Origin: Methylibium sp965279545
Lineage (GTDB): Bacteria > Pseudomonadota > Gammaproteobacteria > Burkholderiales > Burkholderiaceae_C
Length of the DNA: 64,000 nt
Reading direction: 5' to 3'
Assembly: GCF_965279545.1 (NCBI RefSeq)
Contig: NZ_OZ257250.1
Location: 1,922,001-1,986,000, forward strand
Shown: positions 41,323 through 51,377 of the stretch, piece by piece
How the letters are laid out: each line of letters opens with the position of its first letter
Numbering within the stretch: the first letter of the stretch is position 1
Translations under genes and position numbers: made by a program
Notes under the pieces: generated by a model
What the model was told of the DNA's origin: nothing
Databases searched by the model: none
What the model saw: only the letters and a program-made list of their open reading frames with translations

Positions 41323-41419
41323 TGACCCAGGAAACGGGCGCCATCAAGGCGCCCAGCGCAGCCGGGGTCGCCCCCCGGCGAGCAGGGGCAACGCGGAGGG
41401 CGCCCGTTTCCTGGGATCA
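41323..41419. repeat. Long inverted repeat (about 97 bp) downstream of the dmpR-type gene
   Basis: CCCAGGAAACGGGCGCC at 41326-41342 is matched by GGCGCCCGTTTCCTGGG at 41399-41415 as a perfect 17-bp inverted repeat, extended by TGA/TCA with one bulge. The interior is GC-rich with its own poly-G/poly-C blocks. It could be a small non-autonomous element, a structured terminator or a shared intergenic repeat. No open frame is credible in it. Confidence 0.6.
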
Positions 41420-41454
41420 CCCTTCGGGCCCGTGCCGCGCAGGCAAGCGGCCGC

Positions 41455-43107
41455 TCAGTCCGCCGGCAGGCCTTCCTTCTTGAGCCGGTAGGCCAGCTGC
41501 GGCCGCGTGATGCCGAGCAGGCGCGCGGCCTGCGACAGGTTGCCCTTGGCGCGCTGCATTGCGGTCTGCATCATGCGGCGCTCCAGCGATTCGAGGTCGA
41601 TGTGGTGCTCGAAGGCCTCGTCGCACAAGCGACCGAGCGCGTCGGGGTTCATCTCGGTCACGCGGCCCTTCGAGTCGACGGCCCCCTCGCCCACCCGCAG
41701 CGCCGGTTCGCCGAACAGGTGGCAGGCCTCGATCGAGCCGTTGCACGGCGCCAGCAGCACGGCGCGCTCGATCACGTTCTCCAACTCGCGGATGTTGCCG
41801 GGCCAGGGATGGCTCAGCACCTGGCGCATCGCCTTGTCGGTCAGGCCGCGCAGCTTCTTGTTGTAGAGCTCGCCGTACTTCTCGAGGAAGCGCTCGATCA
41901 GCGCCGGGATGTCGGTGGTGCGCTCGCGCAGCGGCGGGATGGTGACCGGGAAGGTGTTGAGCCGGTAGAACAGGTCGCTGCGGAACTTGCTGGCCTGCAT
42001 GGCCTGCTGCAGGTTGACGTTGGTGGCCGCGACGATGCGCACGTCGATCCTGGTGGCGTGCTCGGAGCCGAGCCGCTCGACCTCGGCGGTCTGCAGCGCG
42101 CGCAGCAGCTTCACCTGGGCCGCCAGCGGCAGGTCGCCCACCTCGTCGAGGAACAGCGTGCCGCCGCTGGCGCGCTCGAAGCGCCCGGCACGCGCCAGCT
42201 GCGCGCCGGTGTAGGCGCCCTTCTCGACGCCGAACAGCTCGGACTCGATCAGCTCGTGCGGGATCGCCGCGCAGTTCACCGCGATGAACGGGCCGCCGGC
42301 GCGCGGGCCGTTCTCGTGCAGCCAGCGCGCGAACATCTCCTTGCCCACGCCGGTCTCGCCCAGCAGCAGCACGGTGATCGCGCTGTCGGCCGCGCTGCGC
42401 AGCAGCTCGAAAGCGGCGCGAAAGCCCGGCGAGACGCCGATCAGCTTGCGGTCGTACTGGCGCCGCGCCTGCACCGCGCGCAGCTGCTCCAGGCCGATGC
42501 TGTAGTCGATCAGCTGCTGGCCGATCACCTGCGGGCGGAAGTAGCCGACGTACTGCTCGTCGTGCCAGGCTTCGGCCGGCTGGCCGATGATGCGGCAACG
42601 GCTGTCGCCCTGGCTGCGGCACTCCATCTCCTTGAACACCACCAGCCGGCCCATGAAGGCGCTGGTGTAGCCCGAGGCGTAGCCGATCTGCGTCCAGCAG
42701 GCCGGCTCCTCGCCGAAGCCGAAGTCGGCGATGTTGGCTTCGTCCTCCCAGGAGTTGGTCCACAGAAAGTCGCCGAAGAAGTGGCCGGTGGCGAGGTTGA
42801 TCTCGAGCTCGACCTTCTCGACGCTGACCGCGCCTTCCATGGCGTGCAGCTGCGGCCCGAGCAGGAAGGCCTCCTCGGTGCTGGTGCCGGCGCGGCGCTG
42901 CTTGACGGCGAGCTCGCCGTCGTGGCGCCCGGACGCGAAGCCCATGCGCACCAGCAGGCCGCGCGCGCGCTCGACACCGAGCGAGTCGAACAACTCCTTG
43001 CGCAGCGCCGCCACGGCCCGGGCGTGCAGCAGCAGCATGCGCTGCTCGTCCAGCCAGATGTGCCCGGACGCCGCGCTGAACCTCAGCAGCGACAGAGGAT
43101 CGCCCAC
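41455..43107 (-). CDS. dmpR: Sigma54-dependent phenol-responsive activator (DmpR/XylR family)
   Basis: A 550-residue activator of the phenol operon. The N-terminal XylR_N/V4R sensor (about residues 1-210) has EEPACWTQIGYASGYTSAFM and CRSQGDSRCRIIG and binds aromatic effectors directly. A short linker follows. The AAA+ domain has Walker A LLLGETGVGKEMFARWLHE, the sigma54-contact loop as GAYTGA instead of the commoner GAFTGA, and Walker B GGTLFLDEVGDL. The Fis-type helix-turn-helix is GNLSQAARLLGITRPQLAYR. GTG at 43107 is preceded by AGGAG at ideal spacing. It is co-oriented with dmpK and lies 400 bases upstream of it. Confidence 0.9.
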   Translation of the reverse strand: MGDPLSLLRFSAASGHIWLDEQRMLLLHARAVAALRKELFDSLGVERARGLLVRMGFASGRHDGELAVKQRRAGTSTEEAFLLGPQLHAMEGAVSVEKVELEINLATGHFFGDFLWTNSWEDEANIADFGFGEEPACWTQIGYASGYTSAFMGRLVVFKEMECRSQGDSRCRIIGQPAEAWHDEQYVGYFRPQVIGQQLIDYSIGLEQLRAVQARRQYDRKLIGVSPGFRAAFELLRSAADSAITVLLLGETGVGKEMFARWLHENGPRAGGPFIAVNCAAIPHELIESELFGVEKGAYTGAQLARAGRFERASGGTLFLDEVGDLPLAAQVKLLRALQTAEVERLGSEHATRIDVRIVAATNVNLQQAMQASKFRSDLFYRLNTFPVTIPPLRERTTDIPALIERFLEKYGELYNKKLRGLTDKAMRQVLSHPWPGNIRELENVIERAVLLAPCNGSIEACHLFGEPALRVGEGAVDSKGRVTEMNPDALGRLCDEAFEHHIDLESLERRMMQTAMQRAKGNLSQAARLLGITRPQLAYRLKKEGLPAD

Positions 43108-43204
43108 AACGTGTCTCCTGCGAATGGCACGGCCCAGCCGTGCCGGCGGGGTTCGTGCGTCCCCGTCCTTGCAGCCGATTATGAAAGAGCCACCCGGCCC
43201 CGCG

Positions 43205-45328
<2,124 letters not shown>

Positions 45329-45531
45329 CGTGGGCCTCTTGATCGGATGGCGGTATTGCGGGAGCGGCGGTTCGCCCGGCTCGTGACCGGGGCAATCCGC
45401 CAGCCTACCGCAAGACGCGATGGCGCGAGGCCGGTCGGGCGGCGTGCGCGCCGGGCGCCTAAAATCGCGGCTGGCTCCACCCCCGTCCCTGGCGTCGGGC
45501 CCGTGTCTTCCCACTCTCCGCTGGAACTCCC

Positions 45532-46722
45532 ATGTCTTTGTTTGCATCCGTCGAGCTCGCTCCGCGCGATCCGATCCTCGGCCTGAACGAGCAGTTCAAT
45601 GCCGACCCGAACCCGGCCAAGGTCAACCTCGGTGTCGGCGTCTACACCGACGAGAACGGCAAGCTGCCGCTGCTGAAATGCGTCGCCGCGGCCGAGCACC
45701 AGATGCTCGAGGCGCCGAAGGCGCGCGGCTACCTGCCGATCGACGGCATCGCCGCCTACGACAAGGCCGTGCAGGGCCTGGTGTTCGGTGACGCCGCCGC
45801 GGCCAGCGGCCGCATCGCCACGGTGCAGGGCCTGGGCGGCACCGGCGGCCTGAAGGTCGGTGCCGATTTCCTGAAGCGCCTGAACCCGAACGCGCAGGTG
45901 CTGATCAGCGACCCGAGCTGGGAGAACCACCGGGCGCTGTTCGCCAACGCCGGCTTCACGGTCGGCAGCTACCCGTATTACGACGCGGCGAAGCGCGGCA
46001 TCGCCATCGACGGACTGCTCGGCGCGCTGAACGGCGCCGCCGCCGGCACGATCGTCGTGCTGCATGCCTGCTGCCACAACCCGACCGGCTACGACCTCGC
46101 CCCCGCGCAGTGGGAGCAGGTGATCGCCGCGGTGAAGGCTCGTGGCCTGGTGCCCTTCCTCGACATGGCCTACCAGGGCTTCGGCTCGGGGCTGGCCGAA
46201 GACGGCGCGGTGGTGCAGCAGTTCCTGGCCTCGGGCCTGGACTTCTTCGTCGCCACCAGCTTCAGCAAGAGCTTCTCGCTGTACGGCGAGCGCGTCGGCG
46301 CGCTGAGCGTGGTGTGCGCGAGCAAGGAGGAAGCCTCGCGCGTGCTGAGCCAGCTGAAGATCGTGATCCGCACCAACTACTCCAACCCTCCGACGCACGG
46401 CGCCTCGGTCGTGGCCACGGTGCTCACCACCCCCGCGCTGCGCACCCTGTGGGAAGAAGAGCTCGCCGGCATGCGCCAGCGCATCAAGGCGATGCGCGTC
46501 GCGCTGGTCGACAAGCTGCAGGCCGCCGGCGTCAAGGGCGACCTGAGCTACATCACCACGCAGCAGGGCATGTTCAGCTACTCGGGCCTGAACGCGGCGC
46601 AGATGCAGCGGCTGCGCAGCGAGTTCGGCATCTACGGCATCGATTCGGGTCGCATCTGCGTCGCGGCACTGAATCACCACAATCTCGAAGCGGTGGCCAA
46701 GGCGATCGCCGCCGTGATCTGA
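45532..46722 (+). CDS. tyrB: Aromatic amino acid/aspartate aminotransferase (class I)
   Basis: A 396-residue PLP transaminase of the Ia subgroup, transferring amino groups between aspartate or aromatic amino acids and 2-oxoglutarate. It shows KVNLGVGVYTDENGKLPLLK, a cofactor-binding stretch HACCHNPTGYDLAPAQWEQV, the PLP lysine in TSFSKSFSLYGERVGALSVV near residue 246, and the substrate carboxylate Arg in IDSGRICVAALNHHNLEAV. The AspC/TyrB distinction cannot be settled from sequence by eye. An intrinsic terminator follows. Confidence 0.93.
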   Translation: MSLFASVELAPRDPILGLNEQFNADPNPAKVNLGVGVYTDENGKLPLLKCVAAAEHQMLEAPKARGYLPIDGIAAYDKAVQGLVFGDAAAASGRIATVQGLGGTGGLKVGADFLKRLNPNAQVLISDPSWENHRALFANAGFTVGSYPYYDAAKRGIAIDGLLGALNGAAAGTIVVLHACCHNPTGYDLAPAQWEQVIAAVKARGLVPFLDMAYQGFGSGLAEDGAVVQQFLASGLDFFVATSFSKSFSLYGERVGALSVVCASKEEASRVLSQLKIVIRTNYSNPPTHGASVVATVLTTPALRTLWEEELAGMRQRIKAMRVALVDKLQAAGVKGDLSYITTQQGMFSYSGLNAAQMQRLRSEFGIYGIDSGRICVAALNHHNLEAVAKAIAAVI

Positions 46723-46744
46723 CGCTTTCGGCATCTCGGCCCCG

Positions 46745-46770
46745 AAAGCCGCGGCCTGCCGCGGCTTTTT
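46745..46770 (+). terminator. Intrinsic terminator of tyrB
   Basis: AAAGCCGCGG-CCTG-CCGCGGC forms a 7-bp GC stem and is followed by TTTTT, 22 bases after the stop codon. Confidence 0.85.
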
Positions 46771-46933
46771 CATGTGCGGCGTCTGTGCAAGGTCTCCCGC
46801 AGGCCGCGGTAGCCGGCATGCACCCCGCAAGCTCATTTGCAATTCTTTTCAAGACGGTGCGCGCAACCGATGCACCGATCGGCGGTCTCACGCGTTATAG
46901 GTCCAGATGCCGCTCCGCGGTCCGAGGTCACCG

Positions 46934-49108
46934 ATGCCCATGAAGTCCCTAGTCACCGCCAGCCGCAGCGCACTCGTGGCCCTGTGCGTGAGCCTGTTGT
47001 TCGGAGCTGCCGCCCGCGCCGAACCGGAGCCGGCCGATCCGCCCGCGCGCGTGGGCAGCGTCAGCGCGCTGCGCGGGTCGGTCGACAGCTCGCCGGAATC
47101 GGGCGCGGCATGGGAGGCGGCCAAGCTCAACCAGCCGGTCACCAGCCAGACCTCGCTGTGGGCCCCGCCCGGCAGCCAGGCCGAGGTGCGCATCGGCAGC
47201 ACCTCGGTGCGCCTCGACGGCAACACGCAGGCGGTGTTCTCTCAGGTCGACGACCACGGCATCGCGCTCGACGTGGCCCAAGGCACCGTGCGCGTCCGGG
47301 TGCGCAGCCTGCCCACCGGCGACAGCTTCAGCCTGTCGGCCGACGGCGTGCGCGCCGAAGCCCAGGCCCCCGGCGACTACCGCGTCAGCTACGACCCCGA
47401 CCACCGCGCCTACACCGTGCGCGCGCTCGCCGGCCGGCTGCGCGTCGTGACGCCGAGCAACAGCTTCAACCTCGAGGCCGGACAGGAAAGCCTGGTCGAG
47501 AACGGCGGCAGCGAACTGCAGCTGCGCGCGATGGGTCAGCGCGACGACTTCGATGCCTGGGCCGAGGCGCGCGACCGCGACCAGGACCGCCTGGCCTCGG
47601 CCCGCTATGTCTCACCGGAGACCACCGGGATCGAGGCGCTCGACGAGCACGGCTACTGGACCAACGCGCCGGACTATGGCGCGGTCTGGTACCCGCGCGG
47701 CGTGCCCTACGGCTGGGCGCCCTACCGCTATGGCCACTGGGGCTACGTGCGCCCCTGGGGCTGGACCTGGATCGACGACGCGCCCTGGGGTTTCGCACCC
47801 TTCCACTACGGCCGCTGGGCGCTGATCGGTGGCGCCTGGGGCTGGGTGCCCGGACCGATCGTGCTGCGCCCGGTGTACGCGCCGGCACTGGTCGGCTACG
47901 TCGGTGCGCGCTCGGGCAACGTGAGCGTCAGCATCGGCTTCGGCAGCGGCGCTCCGGTCGGCTGGTTCCCGCTCGGGCCGCGCGAGCGGTACTACCCGCC
48001 CTACCGCTATTCGCCGCGCTATGTGCAGCAGATCAACGTCATCAACGTGACCCATGTCGTCAACCCGCCGCCGCACCCGAACTACGACCGCCGCGCGACG
48101 CGCCCCGAGCCCGTCGAGCGGCCTTCGTACCGCTACGCGCAGCGCCCGGACGCGGTCACGATGGTCAGCGAAGATCACTTCCGCAACGCGCGACCGATCG
48201 GCCGTGAGCACATGGACCTGACGCCGCAACAAGCGGCCCAGCTGCAGCCGGTCGCGGCGAGCATCGCACCGGCAGCCCGGGCCGGCGGCACGGCCCCTGG
48301 GGCAACCACGCGGCCGGGCACGGTACCGAACGGTCTGCCGGCGGCCCTGCTGCCGACGCCAAGCCGCGGCCTGCGTCCACAGGATGCGGCGCGGTCGCCG
48401 GCCGACAGCACGCGCGGCGGCGGCCCGCCGCTGGCCAATGCACCGTCCACGGGCGAGCGACGCCCGGCGTCAGAGCGCGACCGTCGCGATGGCGGCCGCG
48501 AGCCGATTGCACCCGCCGTGCCGGGATCGCCCCGCGAGGCGGCACCGCCCGCGGGCCCGGCAGCGAACGCCGGCCGGTCACCGGGCGTCCCGGTCGCTCC
48601 GGTCGCCCCGCAGCCACGTCCGACGATCGTCCCGGCCGAGCGCGGTGTCGTGCCGGTGGCGCCGACCACGCCCGAGCCGCGCCGCGCCGAACGGCCACGC
48701 CAGATCCAGCGCGAGCCTGGCCCGCCGGACGCGGTGCGCCCCGAACCGGGCGACCGCCAGCCGCACACCGAGCCCGGCGACGCGGGCCGCAACCAGCGCG
48801 GTTCGCGGTCCCTGCCGCCCGAGCAGCCGGTGCGCGCAGCGCCTGCCGCACCAGCGCCCGCGCCCGCGCCGCAGTTCGCCCTGCCGCAGGCCGCGCCATC
48901 CCCGCAGGTGATACCGCGGCCGGTGCCGGTGCCGCAGGTCATGCCTTCGCCGCAGGTCATGCCGCGCCCAGTGGCGGTCCCGAACCCGCCACCCCGGGTG
49001 CAGCAGCCGCGCGGGCGCGAACCGGGTGGCGAGCGCGGGGGCAACGGCGACCGGCGCGCGGACCAGGGCGACGGCCCGCAGCGCGGCGGGGGTCAGCGAG
49101 AGCGCTGA
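46934..49108 (+). CDS. Exported FecR/DUF6600-like protein with long Pro/Arg-rich tail
   Basis: A 724-residue protein with a signal peptide ending FGAAARAEPEP. A FecR-like domain spans about residues 30-190 (VGSVSALRGSVDSSPESGAA, then TRVRVRSLPTGDSFSL-like strands). A Trp/Tyr/Gly-rich DUF6600 region follows at about residues 215-355, with WYPRGVPYGWAPYRYGHWGY and WTWIDDAPWGFAPFHYGRWA. The remaining half is a disordered Pro/Arg/Ala-rich tail. Proteins like this are common in betaproteobacteria and uncharacterised; an envelope role is inferred. GAGGT precedes the start at 46934. Confidence 0.78.
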   Translation: MPMKSLVTASRSALVALCVSLLFGAAARAEPEPADPPARVGSVSALRGSVDSSPESGAAWEAAKLNQPVTSQTSLWAPPGSQAEVRIGSTSVRLDGNTQAVFSQVDDHGIALDVAQGTVRVRVRSLPTGDSFSLSADGVRAEAQAPGDYRVSYDPDHRAYTVRALAGRLRVVTPSNSFNLEAGQESLVENGGSELQLRAMGQRDDFDAWAEARDRDQDRLASARYVSPETTGIEALDEHGYWTNAPDYGAVWYPRGVPYGWAPYRYGHWGYVRPWGWTWIDDAPWGFAPFHYGRWALIGGAWGWVPGPIVLRPVYAPALVGYVGARSGNVSVSIGFGSGAPVGWFPLGPRERYYPPYRYSPRYVQQINVINVTHVVNPPPHPNYDRRATRPEPVERPSYRYAQRPDAVTMVSEDHFRNARPIGREHMDLTPQQAAQLQPVAASIAPAARAGGTAPGATTRPGTVPNGLPAALLPTPSRGLRPQDAARSPADSTRGGGPPLANAPSTGERRPASERDRRDGGREPIAPAVPGSPREAAPPAGPAANAGRSPGVPVAPVAPQPRPTIVPAERGVVPVAPTTPEPRRAERPRQIQREPGPPDAVRPEPGDRQPHTEPGDAGRNQRGSRSLPPEQPVRAAPAAPAPAPAPQFALPQAAPSPQVIPRPVPVPQVMPSPQVMPRPVAVPNPPPRVQQPRGREPGGERGGNGDRRADQGDGPQRGGGQRER

Positions 49109-49178
49109 AGGACCCATGCGCCCCTCCACAGGCGTGCGGCGACCCCCGAGGGGGGTTCAACCGCCGCGAACGCTGCTC

Positions 49179-49301
49179 GTGCACCAAATGAAACCCGGTT
49201 CTGTCACGCTTTGGTGCACCGGAGCCCACTGGGCCGCGGGTCTCCCTGCATGCACCTATCAGGCGCTTCTCCCCTACACTGTTGCAGCGCACCAACGGTG
49301 C
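49179..49301. repeat. GTGCACCAAA inverted repeats upstream of phaZ
   Basis: GTGCACCAAA (49179-49188) and TTTGGTGCAC (49210-49219) form a perfect 10-bp inverted repeat with a 21-base gap. A third related hairpin GCACC-AAC-GGTGC lies at 49289-49301. All are in the promoter region of phaZ and may be a regulator binding cluster. Confidence 0.5.
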
Positions 49302-49374
49302 ACGTTCGCGGCCCGCCAGACGGCGACTGCTCGGTGGCACCCGCGGGCTGATCGATCCGCCTTCGGGGAATTGC

Positions 49375-50616
49375 ATGCTTTACCAGCTCTATGAAGCCCA
49401 ACGCTCGCTGCTCAGCCCGTTCTCCGAGTTCGCCAGCGCCTCGTCCAAGCTCTACACCCACCCGCTGTCGCCGTTCGCGCAGGGGCCCGGCGCGCAACGC
49501 CTGTCGGCCGGCTTCGACCTGATCCACCGGCTGACGAAGGAGTACGAGAAGCCCCAGTTCGGCATCACGAGCATCAAGGTCGACGACATCGACGTGGTCG
49601 TGCAGCAGAACGTGGCGATCGACAAGCCGTTCTGCAAGCTGCTGCGCTTCAAGCGCTACACCGACGACGCGAAGCTGCTGACCCGCATGCGCGACCAGCC
49701 CAGCGTGCTGGTCGTCGCGCCGCTGTCGGGCCACCACTCCACGCTGCTGCGCGACACCGTGCGCACGCTGCTGTCGGACCACAAGGTCTACATCACCGAC
49801 TGGGTCGACGCGCGCATGGTGCCGACCGAGGCCGGACCGTTCCACCTCGACGACTACGTGCACTACGTGCAGGAGTTCATCCGCCACATCGGCCCGAACG
49901 TCAACGTCATCTCGGTGTGCCAGCCGACGGTGCCGGTGCTCGCCGCCGTCTCGCTGCTGGCCAGTGCCGGCGAGAAGACGCCGCGCACGATGGTCATGAT
50001 GGGCGGACCGATCGACGCGCGCAAATCGCCGACCGCGGTGAACAACCTGGCGATGAACAAGAGCATCGAGTGGTTCGAGCACAACGTGATCTACCGCGTG
50101 CCGCCCAACTATCCGGGCGCCGGGCGCCTGGTCTACCCGGGCTTCCTGCAGCACAGCGGCTTCGTTGCGATGAATCCGGACCGCCACCTGACGGCCCACT
50201 ACGACTACTTCCTCGACCTGGTGCGCGGCGACGATGACGGCGCCGATGCCCACCGCGAGTTCTACGACGAGTACAACGCCGTGCTCGACATGCCGGCCGA
50301 CTACTACCTCGACACCATCCGCACCGTGTTCCAGGAGTTCGCGCTGGTGAATGGAACGTGGCACGTCTCGGGCGAGCTCGTGAAGCCGCAGGACATCAAG
50401 ACCACTGCGCTGCTCACGGTGGAAGGCGAGCTCGACGACATCTCCGGCTCCGGCCAGACCGCCGCCGCGGTGGACCTGTGCACCGGCATCCCCAAGTCGC
50501 GCAAGCGCCACTACGAGCTCAAGGGCGCCGGCCACTACGGCATCTTCGCCGGCCGCCGCTGGCGCGAGTTTGCCTACCCCGAGATCCGCGACTTCATCGC
50601 GAAGCACCACAAGTGA
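49375..50616 (+). CDS. phaZ: Intracellular polyhydroxybutyrate depolymerase
   Basis: A 413-residue alpha/beta-hydrolase-like depolymerase that mobilises stored PHB. The start MLYQLYEAQRSLLSPFSEFA matches the PhaZ1 family. The nucleophile is the Cys in VISVCQPTVPVLAAVSLLAS near residue 183, as in Ralstonia PhaZ1, where Cys replaces the lipase Ser. The Asp and His partners lie in TVEGELDDISGSGQTAAAVD and KGAGHYGIFAGRRWREF. Its TGA overlaps the GTG of rnfB, so the two are cotranslated. Confidence 0.93.
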   Translation: MLYQLYEAQRSLLSPFSEFASASSKLYTHPLSPFAQGPGAQRLSAGFDLIHRLTKEYEKPQFGITSIKVDDIDVVVQQNVAIDKPFCKLLRFKRYTDDAKLLTRMRDQPSVLVVAPLSGHHSTLLRDTVRTLLSDHKVYITDWVDARMVPTEAGPFHLDDYVHYVQEFIRHIGPNVNVISVCQPTVPVLAAVSLLASAGEKTPRTMVMMGGPIDARKSPTAVNNLAMNKSIEWFEHNVIYRVPPNYPGAGRLVYPGFLQHSGFVAMNPDRHLTAHYDYFLDLVRGDDDGADAHREFYDEYNAVLDMPADYYLDTIRTVFQEFALVNGTWHVSGELVKPQDIKTTALLTVEGELDDISGSGQTAAAVDLCTGIPKSRKRHYELKGAGHYGIFAGRRWREFAYPEIRDFIAKHHK

Positions 50617-51299
50617 CCTCGCTCCAGCGCCCCGCCAACGCGCCCGACGCGCGGCAGGTGGCGCTGGCCGATGCGATCGACGCCGCGCTGCCGCAGACGC
50701 AGTGCACCCGCTGCGGCGAGCCCGATTGCCGGCACTATGCCGAGGCGATTGCCGCCGGCCGCGCCGAGATCAACCAGTGCCCGCCCGGCGGCGCCGAGGG
50801 CATCACCCGACTCGCGGCGCTGACCGGCCATCCCGTGTTGCCGCTGAACCCCGTGAATGGCCCTGAAGGCCCGCGCCGGCTGGCCGTGATCGACGAGGCC
50901 TGGTGCATCGGCTGCACGCTGTGCATCAAGGCCTGCCCGGTCGACTGCATCGTCGGCGCGGCCAAGCAGATGCACACCGTGATCGAGTCGCAGTGCACCG
51001 GCTGCGAGCTGTGCATCCCGGTGTGCCCGGTCGACTGCATCTCGCTCGAGGACGCCACGCAGACCACCGGCTGGGCAGCGTGGTCTCCGGCCGAGGCGGC
51101 TGCGGCCCGCGAGCGCTACGCCGCGCGCGGCCTGCGCCGTGCCCGCGCCCAGCGCGAACACGACGAGCGCCTGGCCGCCAAGGCGACGCACAAGCTCGCC
51201 CATCTCGAGGCCGAGACCCGGCCCGGCGACGCCGAAGAGATGGCGCGCAAGCGGGCGGTCATCGAGGCGGCGATGGCCAGAGCGCGAAGTCGGCGCTGA
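50613..51299 (+). CDS. rnfB: RnfB-type ferredoxin (short betaproteobacterial form)
   Basis: A 228-residue iron-sulfur protein. An N-terminal Fe-S motif (QTQCTRCGEPDCRHYAEAIA, with QCPPGG) matches the Rnf/RsxB 4Fe4S domain. Two classic [4Fe-4S] motifs follow, CIGCTLCIKACPVDCI and CTGCELCIPVCPVDCI. The tail is charged and helical. The membrane-anchor segment of classical RnfB is missing and no other rnf genes are nearby, so it probably acts as a soluble ferredoxin. It starts with GTG at 50613, overlapping the phaZ stop by four bases. Confidence 0.87.
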   Translation: MTSLQRPANAPDARQVALADAIDAALPQTQCTRCGEPDCRHYAEAIAAGRAEINQCPPGGAEGITRLAALTGHPVLPLNPVNGPEGPRRLAVIDEAWCIGCTLCIKACPVDCIVGAAKQMHTVIESQCTGCELCIPVCPVDCISLEDATQTTGWAAWSPAEAAAARERYAARGLRRARAQREHDERLAAKATHKLAHLEAETRPGDAEEMARKRAVIEAAMARARSRR

Positions 51300-51354
51300 G
51301 CGCAAGGACGACAGCAACCCGGCGCGTCGCCAGGACCGCTGCGAGGCCCCGGCC

Positions 51355-51372
51355 GCAGCACTCGCGTGCTGC
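51355..51372. terminator. Possible bidirectional hairpin between rnfB and the Rieske gene
   Basis: GCAGCAC-TCGC-GTGCTGC is a perfect 7-bp stem lying between the convergent stops of rnfB and the Rieske oxygenase. No T tract is seen, so termination is uncertain. Confidence 0.35.
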
Positions 51373-51377
51373 GTCGC

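Noticed and set aside
41281..41455. An insertion sequence end suggested by the long inverted repeat
   Set aside because: No transposase frame and no flanking target duplication could be seen; kept only as a repeat.
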